Assembly (NCBI GenBank): GCA_964549335.1
Contig: CAZJUQ010000010.1
Span: 15,417 to 79,416 of the forward strand
Reading direction: 5' to 3'
Length of the DNA: 64,000 nucleotides
Source of the DNA: Sulfidibacterium sp964549335
Lineage (GTDB): Bacteria; Bacteroidota; Bacteroidia; Bacteroidales; F082
In this document: positions 16,846 to 26,328 of the stretch, piece by piece
Numbering within the stretch: the stretch's first letter is position 1
Layout: each line of letters starts with the position of its first letter
Made by a program: the position numbers and the translations under genes
Notes under the pieces: generated by a model
Database searches by the model: none
Told to the model about the DNA's origin: nothing
Seen by the model: only the letters and a program-made list of their open reading frames with translations

Positions 16846-19800
16846 ATGAAAAACATGCTTTTTGCAAATAATGTATATGCTAAAAAATTGAGAAATAATC
16901 TGTTTCTCTTTTTACTTTTTACAACAGTTCTTTATACAATATATTTTTACGGTAATTATAAATATTCCGACAACCACATTAAAGCGCTCTTTAAAAAGGA
17001 ACTCTTAAAATTAAAATCGGAGAATAACAATATTTTGATACAGCTGAAGAATACACTGAACAGCGGTGATGTTTTAAATTCAGGAAATTTATTCAAAAGG
17101 TTTATAAACGAAAAAAAGGCAATATATGTTTTTAATAACGATTCTCTGATATTCTGGAATAACAATAAAATAAAAATCGACAAAATTATTACGGGGTTAA
17201 GCAAGGATACACTTCTCATTTATTTTACAAAAAACAATCTATATCTTACCGAATTCAGAAAAACAGGACAATACGGAATTTTAATTGCCGGAAAGTTTAA
17301 AAAAGGATTTACCGGATGTAATAAAAAGAAGAATAATAAAAATTTATGTGTTGGTGTTGGCGCCGGGAATGCTGAATATTTAATAAGTATTAAAAAAAGC
17401 CCTATTGCAGGAGATTTTACATCACTGATTTTTTTGGCCGACTACTTTTTATTGTTTTATATTATTCTGTTGTTATATAATTTGCTGACTCAAAAGAGAG
17501 ATTTTCGACTCTATTATTTTCTCTTTTTTATATTCGATTTGTTAATTTTACGGTTTGCCGATTTTTATTTTGAATTTCCCGCATTTATTAAAAACACATC
17601 CTTATTCAAGAAGGAACTTACCGGATTTTATATGTTTGATACTGCCGGCGACATTTTCATTAATGTATTGATAACCTATTTTATCTTCCACTTTTTATAC
17701 ATCAATGGAAAAAGCCTGAAACGAAACCGGATAACGAACTTTATTGTTTTAACACTATCATATTCAATAATTCTCTTTTACTTTACTTTGGTTGACAGGC
17801 TATTGGTAAACCAGGGGGTAGATTTTATTTTCAGATACCGTCAATTCGATTTCGAAAGTTTAACCGCTTTGGCTATTGTTTTGACCGTTGGTTATACCAC
17901 TTACTTTATTATTAAAACCGTTAATTCAATTCGCGGCGAAAAAGAGAATAAGATAGCCGGTATTGTTCTGTTGGGTTTTATTCTTTTGGCAGGTAAATTT
18001 ATTGGTATCGAAAATGTCTTGTTGATTTTAGCCGGAATCTACGTTTTGTTTTACACCCTTTTACTTTTCCTTAAACAGCGGTACGGTTTGTCCGATTATT
18101 TTTACAATTTGCTTGTAATTGTGTTTATTTCCGCAGTATTCTCCGCTTTGACCGTTATTACCGACAATGAAAGAATGGATGAACGTCAAATTTTTATGAG
18201 TAACTATCTGTCGCAACAAAAAGACCCTATTTTTGAATACAAAGTTGAAAATTTATTAAAGAAATTTTACAATGATACCATAACGAAATCCATTATACTA
18301 AATGATGATTCCAACGGGTTTAAAACGGAAGAAAAACTGATTAAATATTTGAACGACAAATATTTAAATGGAATAAACAGGGCTTATAATCATCAAATAA
18401 CATTTTGCAGGGCAGGAGAGATGCTTGAAATTCAGCCCGAAGGTACTTTGGAAGGGTGTGTGGAATATTTTTCAAATATGGGTGGCGACACCGTATTTAT
18501 CGATTCGCTCTTAAGTTTGCGACTGATAAACGATGAATATAAAAGTATCTATTACCTTGCAGATTTGAATTTTGACAAAGCTGATATAAACAGTGGATTT
18601 CATCTGATAATAGAGTTTTTAAAAGAGAAAATCCCATCAGACGCAGGATATAGCGGAATTTTGGAAAACGGTAAATCAGATGAAATACATTTCGATTTGT
18701 TCGGGTTTGCCGTTTATAACGATACGGTTATAAATTACAAATTCGGTGAGTTTCCCTATCCCGTGGTTTTTAACGAACTGAAAAAATTTCCATTGAATAA
18801 ATTCGTTAAATGGAACGGTTACATACATTACATAAACAGAATAAATGACAATGTATTTATTGTAGTGAGCCGCAAGAAAAAACAGGTGGCATATTTACTT
18901 TTTCCCTTTACACTCTACTTTTTTATTCTCCAATTTGTATTGCTGGTTGTTGCCGGATGGGGATCACTTAAAAAATTAAAAGAGAGTCTTTTAAACTACA
19001 GCATAAAGATTCAAACCATATATTTTATCTCGTTCTTGTCGCTGTTTGCCGTCATTTCGGTTGTGAGTATTTATTATATTAATTTAAGTATAAGCAGGTC
19101 AATACAGGGTGAGCTTGAGGAAAAAACGTATTCCGTTTCCGGAGAGTTACAAAACAGATTTTCTGCATATGAAAAGCAAACCATTAGAGAAGACAACCCT
19201 GATATTTATTTGAAAAAGTTATCGAACATATTCTTTACCGATATTAATCTTTACGGAGTTGACGGAAAGTTGATGTCCACATCAAGATCGGAGATTTTCG
19301 AAAAAAATCTTCAATCGGATTATATGAACGTGAAAGCCTTTTTCGCATTACGTTTTGATCACAAACTCTTTTTTATCGATAAGGAACGTATAAACAATAC
19401 GGTTTTTTACAGCTCGTATTTCCCTTTGGTAATGCAAGACGGAACACTTTACGGATATATAAACCTTCCCTATTTTGCAAAGAAAAATTACCTGTTGAAT
19501 AGTCGCAATCTGTTGTTTGTCAGCTTTTTTAATTTGTTAGTGTTTATAGCTATAATAATTTTGATTATCTCGTATTTTGTTACGAGAATGATTACGAAGC
19601 CCTTGTATTTGTTGCAAAAGAGAATTTCCGATACAAATCTGAACCGTGATTTGGCGAAAATAAAGTGGAACCGTGACGATGAAATAGGGCATTTAATTAA
19701 TGCATATAACGAGATGGTTGAAAAACTTAAAGAGAGCACCGAACTGCTAAAAAAATCGGAAAGGGAATCCGCGTGGCGTGAAATGGCACAACAGATAGCT

Positions 19801-20439
19801 CATGAAATAAGGAACCCGTTGACCCCGATGAAACTGAATATTCAATATTTGCAAAAAGCACATAAAGAGGGCGACAAGGATTTCGACAATAAACTGAAAA
19901 ACATAAGCGAGACACTTATAACTCAAATCGATGCATTAAACAATGTTGCTGCAATGTTTTCCGATTTCGCAAAAACAAAGTCGGATAAAGAGGCTGTTTT
20001 CGACCTGAAAGAGGTTGTTTTGAAATCGGTAAACCTTTTTAAAAACCGTGGTAACGTTGATATCGTTTTTAATTACGTCAAAGAGGAAAAATATCCCGTA
20101 AAAGGAGATGAAAACGATTTTTTAAGAATATTGAACAATTTGATTAAAAATGCACTTCAATCGATAGATGAGAACAGGGGAGGGGAGATTAAAATTATGC
20201 TCGCATCAGGTGACGGTTACGTAAATTTGAGTATCTCCGACAACGGAAGCGGCATTCCGGAAGAGTTCAGAGATAAAATTTTTGTTCCGTATTTTACAAC
20301 CAAAAGCAAAGGTACGGGAATTGGTTTGGCAATAGTTTACAACCTTGTTAAAGAAAACGGAGGAGAAATACGTTTTGAAACCGCCGACGGGGAAGGTACC
20401 GTATTCTATTTGCGTTTCCCTCAAACCACCAATTTGTAG
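16846..20439 (+). CDS. Giant NtrY-like membrane sensor histidine kinase
   Basis: A 1197-residue kinase. The N-terminal half carries roughly nine membrane helices in a row, then an extracytoplasmic loop of several hundred residues, two more helices, a second sensor loop and a last helix (LLFVSFFNLLVFIAIIILI), followed by a HAMP linker. The kinase core has the H-box AHEIRNPLTPMKLNIQYLQ with His986, the N-box NNLIKNALQSIDENRGG, the G1 box DNGSGIP and the G2 box TGIGLAIVYNLV. The H-box type resembles NtrY. No response regulator is adjacent, so the partner is unknown. The long multi-helix input region is unusual and might sense a lipid or membrane state (inference). Confidence 0.9.
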   Translation: MKNMLFANNVYAKKLRNNLFLFLLFTTVLYTIYFYGNYKYSDNHIKALFKKELLKLKSENNNILIQLKNTLNSGDVLNSGNLFKRFINEKKAIYVFNNDSLIFWNNNKIKIDKIITGLSKDTLLIYFTKNNLYLTEFRKTGQYGILIAGKFKKGFTGCNKKKNNKNLCVGVGAGNAEYLISIKKSPIAGDFTSLIFLADYFLLFYIILLLYNLLTQKRDFRLYYFLFFIFDLLILRFADFYFEFPAFIKNTSLFKKELTGFYMFDTAGDIFINVLITYFIFHFLYINGKSLKRNRITNFIVLTLSYSIILFYFTLVDRLLVNQGVDFIFRYRQFDFESLTALAIVLTVGYTTYFIIKTVNSIRGEKENKIAGIVLLGFILLAGKFIGIENVLLILAGIYVLFYTLLLFLKQRYGLSDYFYNLLVIVFISAVFSALTVITDNERMDERQIFMSNYLSQQKDPIFEYKVENLLKKFYNDTITKSIILNDDSNGFKTEEKLIKYLNDKYLNGINRAYNHQITFCRAGEMLEIQPEGTLEGCVEYFSNMGGDTVFIDSLLSLRLINDEYKSIYYLADLNFDKADINSGFHLIIEFLKEKIPSDAGYSGILENGKSDEIHFDLFGFAVYNDTVINYKFGEFPYPVVFNELKKFPLNKFVKWNGYIHYINRINDNVFIVVSRKKKQVAYLLFPFTLYFFILQFVLLVVAGWGSLKKLKESLLNYSIKIQTIYFISFLSLFAVISVVSIYYINLSISRSIQGELEEKTYSVSGELQNRFSAYEKQTIREDNPDIYLKKLSNIFFTDINLYGVDGKLMSTSRSEIFEKNLQSDYMNVKAFFALRFDHKLFFIDKERINNTVFYSSYFPLVMQDGTLYGYINLPYFAKKNYLLNSRNLLFVSFFNLLVFIAIIILIISYFVTRMITKPLYLLQKRISDTNLNRDLAKIKWNRDDEIGHLINAYNEMVEKLKESTELLKKSERESAWREMAQQIAHEIRNPLTPMKLNIQYLQKAHKEGDKDFDNKLKNISETLITQIDALNNVAAMFSDFAKTKSDKEAVFDLKEVVLKSVNLFKNRGNVDIVFNYVKEEKYPVKGDENDFLRILNNLIKNALQSIDENRGGEIKIMLASGDGYVNLSISDNGSGIPEEFRDKIFVPYFTTKSKGTGIGLAIVYNLVKENGGEIRFETADGEGTVFYLRFPQTTNL

Positions 20440-20466
20440 TTATCTCAAATTGTTTATTTACTTTTG
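20433..20466 (+). promoter_or_regulatory. Promoter for the flippase gene
   Basis: TTTG at 20433-20436 and TACTTTTG (TAnnTTTG) at 20459-20466 are spaced 22 bases apart. The box lies 7 bases before the ATG at 20474, so the leader would be very short or absent. Confidence 0.45.
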
Positions 20467-20473
20467 GCGCGTT

Positions 20474-21946
20474 ATGTCGAAAAACCCCATTAAAAAGCTT
20501 GCCGGAGATACTGCTGTTTACGGGCTTGGTACCGTGGTGCCGCGTTTGCTCAATTATCTTCTTGTTCCTTTTTATACCATTATGGTTTTTAACCAATCGC
20601 AATACGGTCAAATTACCGAGCTTTATGCATATGTGGCAATACTTATGGTACTGTTAACATACGGAATGGAAACGGCATTTTTCCGTTTTGCCAACAAATC
20701 GGGCAATCCTGTTGTTATATACGGAACAGCTGCAACATCCTTGTTGTTCACCTCCACATTGTTTGTTGTAGCCGTTGTTTTATTTAACGGAAAAATTGCA
20801 CAGGCAATTAGTTATTCGGGACACGGCACATACATCGTGTTGATTGGTTTAATTGTTGCCGTTGATGCTTTTACCTCATTACCATTTGCTTTTTTGAGGT
20901 TCATAAACAAGGCAAAACGGTTCTCTTTTATCAAAATAGCAAATGTTATTTTAAATATTGCCTTGAATTTCATTTTGTTGATAATTATTCCGCGACTTTT
21001 CAAAGATACTTACAATCACTTTTGGATATACAAAACCTTGGGTTTGGTGGGAATGGTGTTTGTATCTAATCTTGTTGCTTCGCTGTTTACATTGTTGTTG
21101 CTTGTTCCCGAACTGAAAAGCTTTACATTGGGTATAGATAAAAACATTTTGAAAAAAATGTTGTCGTACGGATTGCCCATATTGATAATTGGTTTTGCGG
21201 GAATGATAAACGAGGTTTCCGATAAAATTTTGTTACGTTATCTGTTACCCCCCGGGGTTAACGTTTCGGCTGTAATTGGTGTGTATGGCGCAAACTACAA
21301 ACTTGCAATATTGATGATGCTATTTATACAAATGTTCAGGTATGCCGCCGAACCTTTCTTTTTTGCCGAATCGGGAAAATCCGATGCCAAATTGATTTAC
21401 AGCAGGGTAATGACCGTTTTTGTAGCTTTTTGCTGGTTTATATTTTTATTGGTAATGCTTTTTATCGATGGGTTTAAATATTTTATCGGTCGCGATTTTT
21501 GGGTAGGGCTAACCATAGTACCCATTGTTTTGGCAGCCAAACTTTTCCTTGGTATTTTTTATAATCTGTCGGTGTGGTACAAACTTACCGACAAAACCCT
21601 ATACGGAGGATTAATTGCGCTGTTTGGCGCCACAGTTACGATATTGCTGAATATTATTCTTATACCGTCGTGGGGTTACATAGGCTCTGCTTGGGCAAAT
21701 TTCGCATGCTATTTCAGTATGGCACTTATTTCTTACTTTTTGGGAAAAAGGTTCTATAAAATCGATTACGATGTGAAAAAAATATCGGGATACTCTTTTC
21801 TCGCCTTATTTATTTTCGCCCTTTCACGGTTTTTAAATCTTGATACAACATTCCACCGCATTGCCGCCGGATTTGTTTTGATTTCGGTTTACGTCCTCGT
21901 TGTTTATATTTTCGAAAGAAAAAGTTTCTTAAATATTAAAGGGTAA
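20474..21946 (+). CDS. Polysaccharide/lipid-linked oligosaccharide flippase (MOP superfamily)
   Basis: A very hydrophobic protein of 490 residues with about 14 membrane helices, of the oligosaccharide flippase (Wzx-like) branch of the MATE/MOP superfamily. The start MSKNPIKKLAGDTAVYGLGTVVPR is characteristic, with the 'TAVYGLG' and 'LLNYLLVPFYT' elements; later GLPILIIGFAGMINEVSDKILLRYLL is typical. It would move lipid-linked sugars to the periplasmic face. A longer frame begins in the sensor kinase gene but the ATG at 20474 fits the family start. No glycosyltransferases are adjacent. Confidence 0.92.
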   Translation: MSKNPIKKLAGDTAVYGLGTVVPRLLNYLLVPFYTIMVFNQSQYGQITELYAYVAILMVLLTYGMETAFFRFANKSGNPVVIYGTAATSLLFTSTLFVVAVVLFNGKIAQAISYSGHGTYIVLIGLIVAVDAFTSLPFAFLRFINKAKRFSFIKIANVILNIALNFILLIIIPRLFKDTYNHFWIYKTLGLVGMVFVSNLVASLFTLLLLVPELKSFTLGIDKNILKKMLSYGLPILIIGFAGMINEVSDKILLRYLLPPGVNVSAVIGVYGANYKLAILMMLFIQMFRYAAEPFFFAESGKSDAKLIYSRVMTVFVAFCWFIFLLVMLFIDGFKYFIGRDFWVGLTIVPIVLAAKLFLGIFYNLSVWYKLTDKTLYGGLIALFGATVTILLNIILIPSWGYIGSAWANFACYFSMALISYFLGKRFYKIDYDVKKISGYSFLALFIFALSRFLNLDTTFHRIAAGFVLISVYVLVVYIFERKSFLNIKG

Positions 21947-21981
21947 CAAAGAGACCTCTGACCGTAAAATTTATTTTTGTG

Positions 21982-21989
21982 TACTTTTG
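21982..21989 (+). promoter_or_regulatory. -7 box for the dut operon
   Basis: TACTTTTG matches TAnnTTTG; TCTG about 21 bases upstream (21957-21960) could serve as the -33 element. It lies 35 bases before the dut ATG and inside a longer spurious frame, supporting the ATG at 22025. Confidence 0.5.
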
Positions 21990-22024
21990 GCGATTATTTA
22001 TTAAGATTTTTTTATCTGTTTATT

Positions 22025-22459
22025 ATGGAAATAAAAATAGTAAACCGCTCAAAACATCCTTTGCCGCAATACGAAACCGAATATTCGGCAGGAATGGATT
22101 TGCGTGCCAATATTAGTGAGCCCGTAACCATTAAACCTCTTGAGAGGGCACTTGTGCCGACAGGACTTTTTATCGAACTTCCCGAAGGTTACGAAGCGCA
22201 AATAAGACCACGCAGCGGAATGGCCTTCAAACACGGAATAAGCCTGTTAAACACACCCGGTACCATTGATGCCGATTACCGCGGCGAAATAAAAATAATT
22301 TTGGTTAACGTTTCAAACGAACCGTACACCGTTAACGACGGCGACCGTGTGGCTCAAATGGTAATATCCAAATTTGTACAGGCAAAACTTACCGAAGTGC
22401 AACAACTGAACCAAACCGAAAGGGGAGAAGGCGGTTTCGGGCATACCGGTAAAAAGTGA
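22025..22459 (+). CDS. dut: Deoxyuridine 5'-triphosphate nucleotidohydrolase (dUTPase)
   Basis: Hydrolyses dUTP to dUMP and pyrophosphate, preventing uracil incorporation in DNA. From the ATG at 22025 it has 144 residues, the usual size of the trimeric enzyme. All five motifs are visible: AGMDLRAN, RPRSGMAFKHG, NTPGTIDADYRGEI, DRVAQMVI and the C-terminal RGEGGFGHTG (usually RGxxGFGSTG). It heads a group of four genes with small gaps: TPR lipoprotein, DUF4292 lipoprotein and EnvC-like protein. I recall the same order in other Bacteroidota. Confidence 0.97.
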   Translation: MEIKIVNRSKHPLPQYETEYSAGMDLRANISEPVTIKPLERALVPTGLFIELPEGYEAQIRPRSGMAFKHGISLLNTPGTIDADYRGEIKIILVNVSNEPYTVNDGDRVAQMVISKFVQAKLTEVQQLNQTERGEGGFGHTGKK

Positions 22460-22483
22460 AAAAAATTCTTTAACAGAAGCAAA

Positions 22484-24211
22484 ATGAAATATAAAATCGT
22501 ATTATTATTTCTTTTAGGAGCATTTTTGTTTCAATCGTGTAAAACTTTCAAGAATACCGATAAAAGCAATAAAGGGAAACCTCTTACCGAAAAAATGAGG
22601 TATAAAGAATCAGACCTGTTTACACAAGCCGTTATACTTAAAGTTACGGGAAAATACACCGAAGCCGAAGAGATGATGAAAAAAGCTCTCGAAATCGACT
22701 CGCTCGACCCTGCGGCAAACTACCAGGAAGCTAAAATACTTACCATACTCGGCCGTAAAGACGAAGCGGTAGAGTTTGCCGCAAAGGCAATGAAACTCGA
22801 TGAAAACAACAAGTGGTACAAAAAACTTTATGCCGATTTGCAAAAAGCGGCAGGAAATTACAAAGAGTATCTTGATACTTATAAAATACTTGCCGAAAAA
22901 TATCCCGAAGACATCGATTTCCTTACCGAACTCGCTTTTGCTTACTACTTTACGGGTGATTACGAAAATGCGGTTTTCTATTACAATAAATTGGAACAAA
23001 AAATCGGCTTGAACGAAATGCTTACCAAACAAATTGCCGAACTTTATACCCGTATCGGACAGCCGGAAAAAGCCGTTGATGCTTACCAAAAACTTATTAA
23101 CGCTTTCCCCGACGAAAAACATTACTATGCCCTGCTTGCCGAATACTGTTTAAAAAACAATATGCCCGAAAAAGCCAAATATGCCTACGAAAAAATTTTG
23201 GAACTGGACCCCGCCGATCCTTACGTACATATTTCCCTCGCCGGTTTTTACCGTAAAAACGGTGACCCCGAAAAAGCTTTCGACCAACTGAAAAAGGGTT
23301 TTGAAAACAAAAACCTCGACCTGAAAACAAAAATTAACCTGTTACTTACATATTATTCGGGAAAACTTGACGAAACACAAAAAAAAGAGGCTCTCGAACT
23401 ATCCGAAATACTTAAAAAAGTCCACCCTGGTGAAGACCTCTCAGAAGCATTTTATGCAACGATGCTTTACGAAAACAAAAGATACCAAGAGGCGGAAATT
23501 ATTACCCGCAAAATAATTAAAAACAATAATACAAACTATGCAAGTTGGGAACAGTTGCTCTTTTGCGACCTTTACCTCTCGCGATACGATACCCTTGCCG
23601 CCGACGCCGATTCGGCTGTCGATTTGTTCCCGAACCAACCGATACCTTATTGGCTCGGAGGTATTGCCAATTTTCAATTGAAAAATTTTAACAAAGCAAA
23701 AACGTTACTCGAAAACGCTAAAGAACTTACCGTAAACAACAATGCCCTCCTCGAACAAATATATTCGATACTTGGCGATACTTACAACAAATTGAAAATG
23801 TACGACAAATCGTACGAAGCTTACGAAAAAGTGCTGGCAATAAATCCGGAAAACAGCATCGTGCTTAACAATTACGCCTACTATTTAAGCTTGCGTAATC
23901 TTAATCTCGACAAAGCCGAAAAAATGGCGGCAAAAGCTGTGGAACTCGACCCTTACAATCAAAACAACCTCGATACTTACGCTTGGGTGTTTTATAAATT
24001 GAAAAAATACGACAAAGCCCTCATGTGGGAACAAAAAGCCTTAGACAACGGCGGCGATTCAAGCGGCGTGGTGCTCGAACATATGGGGGATATTTATTAT
24101 CAACTCGGAAATAAAACCGAAGCATTAAAATGGTGGAAAAAAGCTTCGGAGAAAAAAAACCATTCCGATTTGCTCGATAAAAAAATTAAAGACGGTAAAT
24201 TGTACGAATAG
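22484..24211 (+). CDS. TPR-repeat lipoprotein
   Basis: A 575-residue protein with a signal peptide and lipobox FLFQSC (Cys19), followed by at least ten tetratricopeptide repeats across most of its length, for example LDPAANYQEAKILTILG, LDPADPYVHISLAGFYR and INPENSIVLNNYAYYLS. TPR lipoproteins act as scaffolds for envelope complexes. It lies 24 bases after dut and 6 bases before the DUF4292 gene. Location next to an EnvC-like division protein suggests a periplasmic role in cell-wall or outer-membrane assembly (inference). Confidence 0.92.
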   Translation: MKYKIVLLFLLGAFLFQSCKTFKNTDKSNKGKPLTEKMRYKESDLFTQAVILKVTGKYTEAEEMMKKALEIDSLDPAANYQEAKILTILGRKDEAVEFAAKAMKLDENNKWYKKLYADLQKAAGNYKEYLDTYKILAEKYPEDIDFLTELAFAYYFTGDYENAVFYYNKLEQKIGLNEMLTKQIAELYTRIGQPEKAVDAYQKLINAFPDEKHYYALLAEYCLKNNMPEKAKYAYEKILELDPADPYVHISLAGFYRKNGDPEKAFDQLKKGFENKNLDLKTKINLLLTYYSGKLDETQKKEALELSEILKKVHPGEDLSEAFYATMLYENKRYQEAEIITRKIIKNNNTNYASWEQLLFCDLYLSRYDTLAADADSAVDLFPNQPIPYWLGGIANFQLKNFNKAKTLLENAKELTVNNNALLEQIYSILGDTYNKLKMYDKSYEAYEKVLAINPENSIVLNNYAYYLSLRNLNLDKAEKMAAKAVELDPYNQNNLDTYAWVFYKLKKYDKALMWEQKALDNGGDSSGVVLEHMGDIYYQLGNKTEALKWWKKASEKKNHSDLLDKKIKDGKLYE

Positions 24212-24217
24212 AAAAGT

Positions 24218-25057
24218 GTGGACAAATTGAAAAACTTTAATAAAATATTTCTGGTTCTGATTATCGGTGTATTTGCGCTTTCTTCTTGTAAATCAACTAA
24301 AAAAGCATTAAAAAAACCGATAAAGGAGAGGGGTTTTGATTATCTTTACTCCAAAATGAAAGAAAATCAGGTTAATGTCGATTATTTTAATGCAAAGCTA
24401 AATATCATTTATTATCAAGATAAAAAGTCAAAAACCGAACTGAAAGGACAGCTCAGAATGAAAACCGACAGCATAATTTGGCTAACCGTATCTCCGGCTC
24501 TCGGCATCGAAGCTTTACGAATGGTATTGACCCCCGACTCGATTAAAATGGTTAACCGCCTCAACAAAACCTACTTGTTGGGTGATTATAAATTGATAAA
24601 AGACCTTTTGAACACCACTATAGATTTTTCGATTATCGAAGACCTGTTGCTCGGAAACGACCTCTCGCAATACAGCGTGAAAAAAATTAAAGTAAAGGTG
24701 GATAAGGATATGTACAATATCTCCATTTTGAAAAGAAGAAAACTTAAAAAATATATCCGAAACCAAAATAATATGTCGTTAATTTTGATAAACGACTTTT
24801 GGATAGACCCCTACACCTATCGAATTAAAAAAATGAAACTTACCGAGTTTGGCGATTTGTCGAAAAGCCTTGTGGTTTATTACGACGATTATTCCGTAAT
24901 TGACGGACAGATGGTCCCGCTTTCGATAACTATTGATGTTTATGCCGAAAACCGCTTGACAATTAAAATAAAATATAAAAAAGTTGTGATTGACAAACCC
25001 TTGAGGTTCCCCTTTAAAATTTCGAAAAAGTACAAGAAAATGGAATTGAAAAACTGA
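24218..25057 (+). CDS. DUF4292-family lipoprotein
   Basis: A 279-residue protein starting at GTG 24218, with lipobox FALSSC (Cys24). The pattern of a lipid anchor followed by a LolA/LolB-like beta-rich domain (LKGQLRMKTDSIIWLTVSP, LGIEALRMVLTPDSI, YLLGDY) is that of DUF4292. By analogy these may bind lipid or lipoprotein in the periplasm, but the function is not established. The TGA overlaps the ATG of the EnvC-like gene by one base. Confidence 0.85.
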   Translation: MDKLKNFNKIFLVLIIGVFALSSCKSTKKALKKPIKERGFDYLYSKMKENQVNVDYFNAKLNIIYYQDKKSKTELKGQLRMKTDSIIWLTVSPALGIEALRMVLTPDSIKMVNRLNKTYLLGDYKLIKDLLNTTIDFSIIEDLLLGNDLSQYSVKKIKVKVDKDMYNISILKRRKLKKYIRNQNNMSLILINDFWIDPYTYRIKKMKLTEFGDLSKSLVVYYDDYSVIDGQMVPLSITIDVYAENRLTIKIKYKKVVIDKPLRFPFKISKKYKKMELKN

Positions 25058-26271
25058 TGTGCATCTTTAAAAAAAATATTATAGCGCTAATTATTATCAC
25101 CTTACTCTCGGTTCCGGCATCGCTTTTTGCTCAAAAAAACGAAGCGGAAAGTCTGAAAAAAAAACGCCGTAAACTGGAACAAGAGATAGAATATACCAAC
25201 AAACTACTCGCCGAAGTTAACAAAAACAAAAAAAACACCCTTTACGAACTTAACCTGCTCAATAATAAAATATCCAAACGGAACGAATTGATTGCCGTCC
25301 TCAAACGCGAAATTTATCTCATCGACAAAAAAATTGCTCAAACGGGAAATTCATTGGAAATCATCGAAAAAGACCTCGCCTCTCTTAAAAAAGAGTATGC
25401 ACGAATTGCTTACTATCTGTACAAAAACAACAACGCTTACAATAAACTGATTTTTATCTTTTCGGCCGACGATTTAAACCAGGCTTACCAACGTTTGAGA
25501 TACATGAAAGAACTCTCCGATTTTGTTAAAAAACAAGCGGGAGAACTGAAAAAAAAAGAAAAACTTAAAAACAACCGCCTCTTAAACCTCAACAAAGAAA
25601 AAGCCGAGAAACAAAAACTTCTGGAAAAACAAAACGAAGAAATTGCCCGCCTGGAACTGGCAAAAAAGAAAAAAGAAAAAATAAAACGAAAACTTCAGGG
25701 AAAAGAGAGTAAACTAAAAGCAAAACTGCGTGCCAAAAGAAGAGAATCGGCAAAACTGAAAGCAAAAATCGAAAATGTTATCGGAAACGAAACAAAACCC
25801 CGTAAAAATTCAGGCAAAAAAACTACATACTCTTTGTCGCCCGAAGAGAGAAAACTCTCGAACCTCTTTGTGGCAAACAAAGGAAAACTGCCGTGGCCTC
25901 TCAAAAACGGTGTCGTTGCCGAAACTTTCGGTGTACATAAACATCCCGTTTTAAAACATGTAAAAACAAAAAACAACGGTATCGACTTTGCCACATCCTC
26001 CGATGAAAATGCAAGAGCGGTTTTCAAGGGTAAAGTGGTCAGCATAGTTCATATAACAAATACTAATATTGCAGTAATTATTAAACACGGTGAATATTTT
26101 ACCGTATATTCAAACCTCGATGAGGTTTTTGTACATAAAAATCAAATTGTTAACGAAAAACAGATTATAGGAAAAATTCATACCAATTTGCAGGGAAAAA
26201 CCGTCCTTCATTTTGAAGTATGGAGGGGAAAAACGGTTCAAAATCCCGCCTATTGGCTCTTGAAAAGATAA
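25057..26271 (+). CDS. EnvC-like murein hydrolase activator with degenerate LytM domain
   Basis: A 404-residue exported protein: signal peptide (to about residue 24), a long coiled coil of about 240 residues, and a C-terminal LytM/M23 fold. The domain looks catalytically dead: the usual HxGxD motif reads N306-N-G-I-D310, and the first His of the HxH motif is replaced (TVLHFEVW, so only one His remains). EnvC of E. coli likewise lost its zinc ligands and activates amidases instead of cutting peptidoglycan, so an activator role at division or envelope remodelling is the best inference. The start overlaps the previous stop by one base. Confidence 0.9.
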   Translation: MCIFKKNIIALIIITLLSVPASLFAQKNEAESLKKKRRKLEQEIEYTNKLLAEVNKNKKNTLYELNLLNNKISKRNELIAVLKREIYLIDKKIAQTGNSLEIIEKDLASLKKEYARIAYYLYKNNNAYNKLIFIFSADDLNQAYQRLRYMKELSDFVKKQAGELKKKEKLKNNRLLNLNKEKAEKQKLLEKQNEEIARLELAKKKKEKIKRKLQGKESKLKAKLRAKRRESAKLKAKIENVIGNETKPRKNSGKKTTYSLSPEERKLSNLFVANKGKLPWPLKNGVVAETFGVHKHPVLKHVKTKNNGIDFATSSDENARAVFKGKVVSIVHITNTNIAVIIKHGEYFTVYSNLDEVFVHKNQIVNEKQIIGKIHTNLQGKTVLHFEVWRGKTVQNPAYWLLKR

Positions 26272-26328
26272 TATGAAATCGCTTTTGGCGTTTTAAATTT
26301 TTACGCTAATACTTTAAATTCTGTAAAA

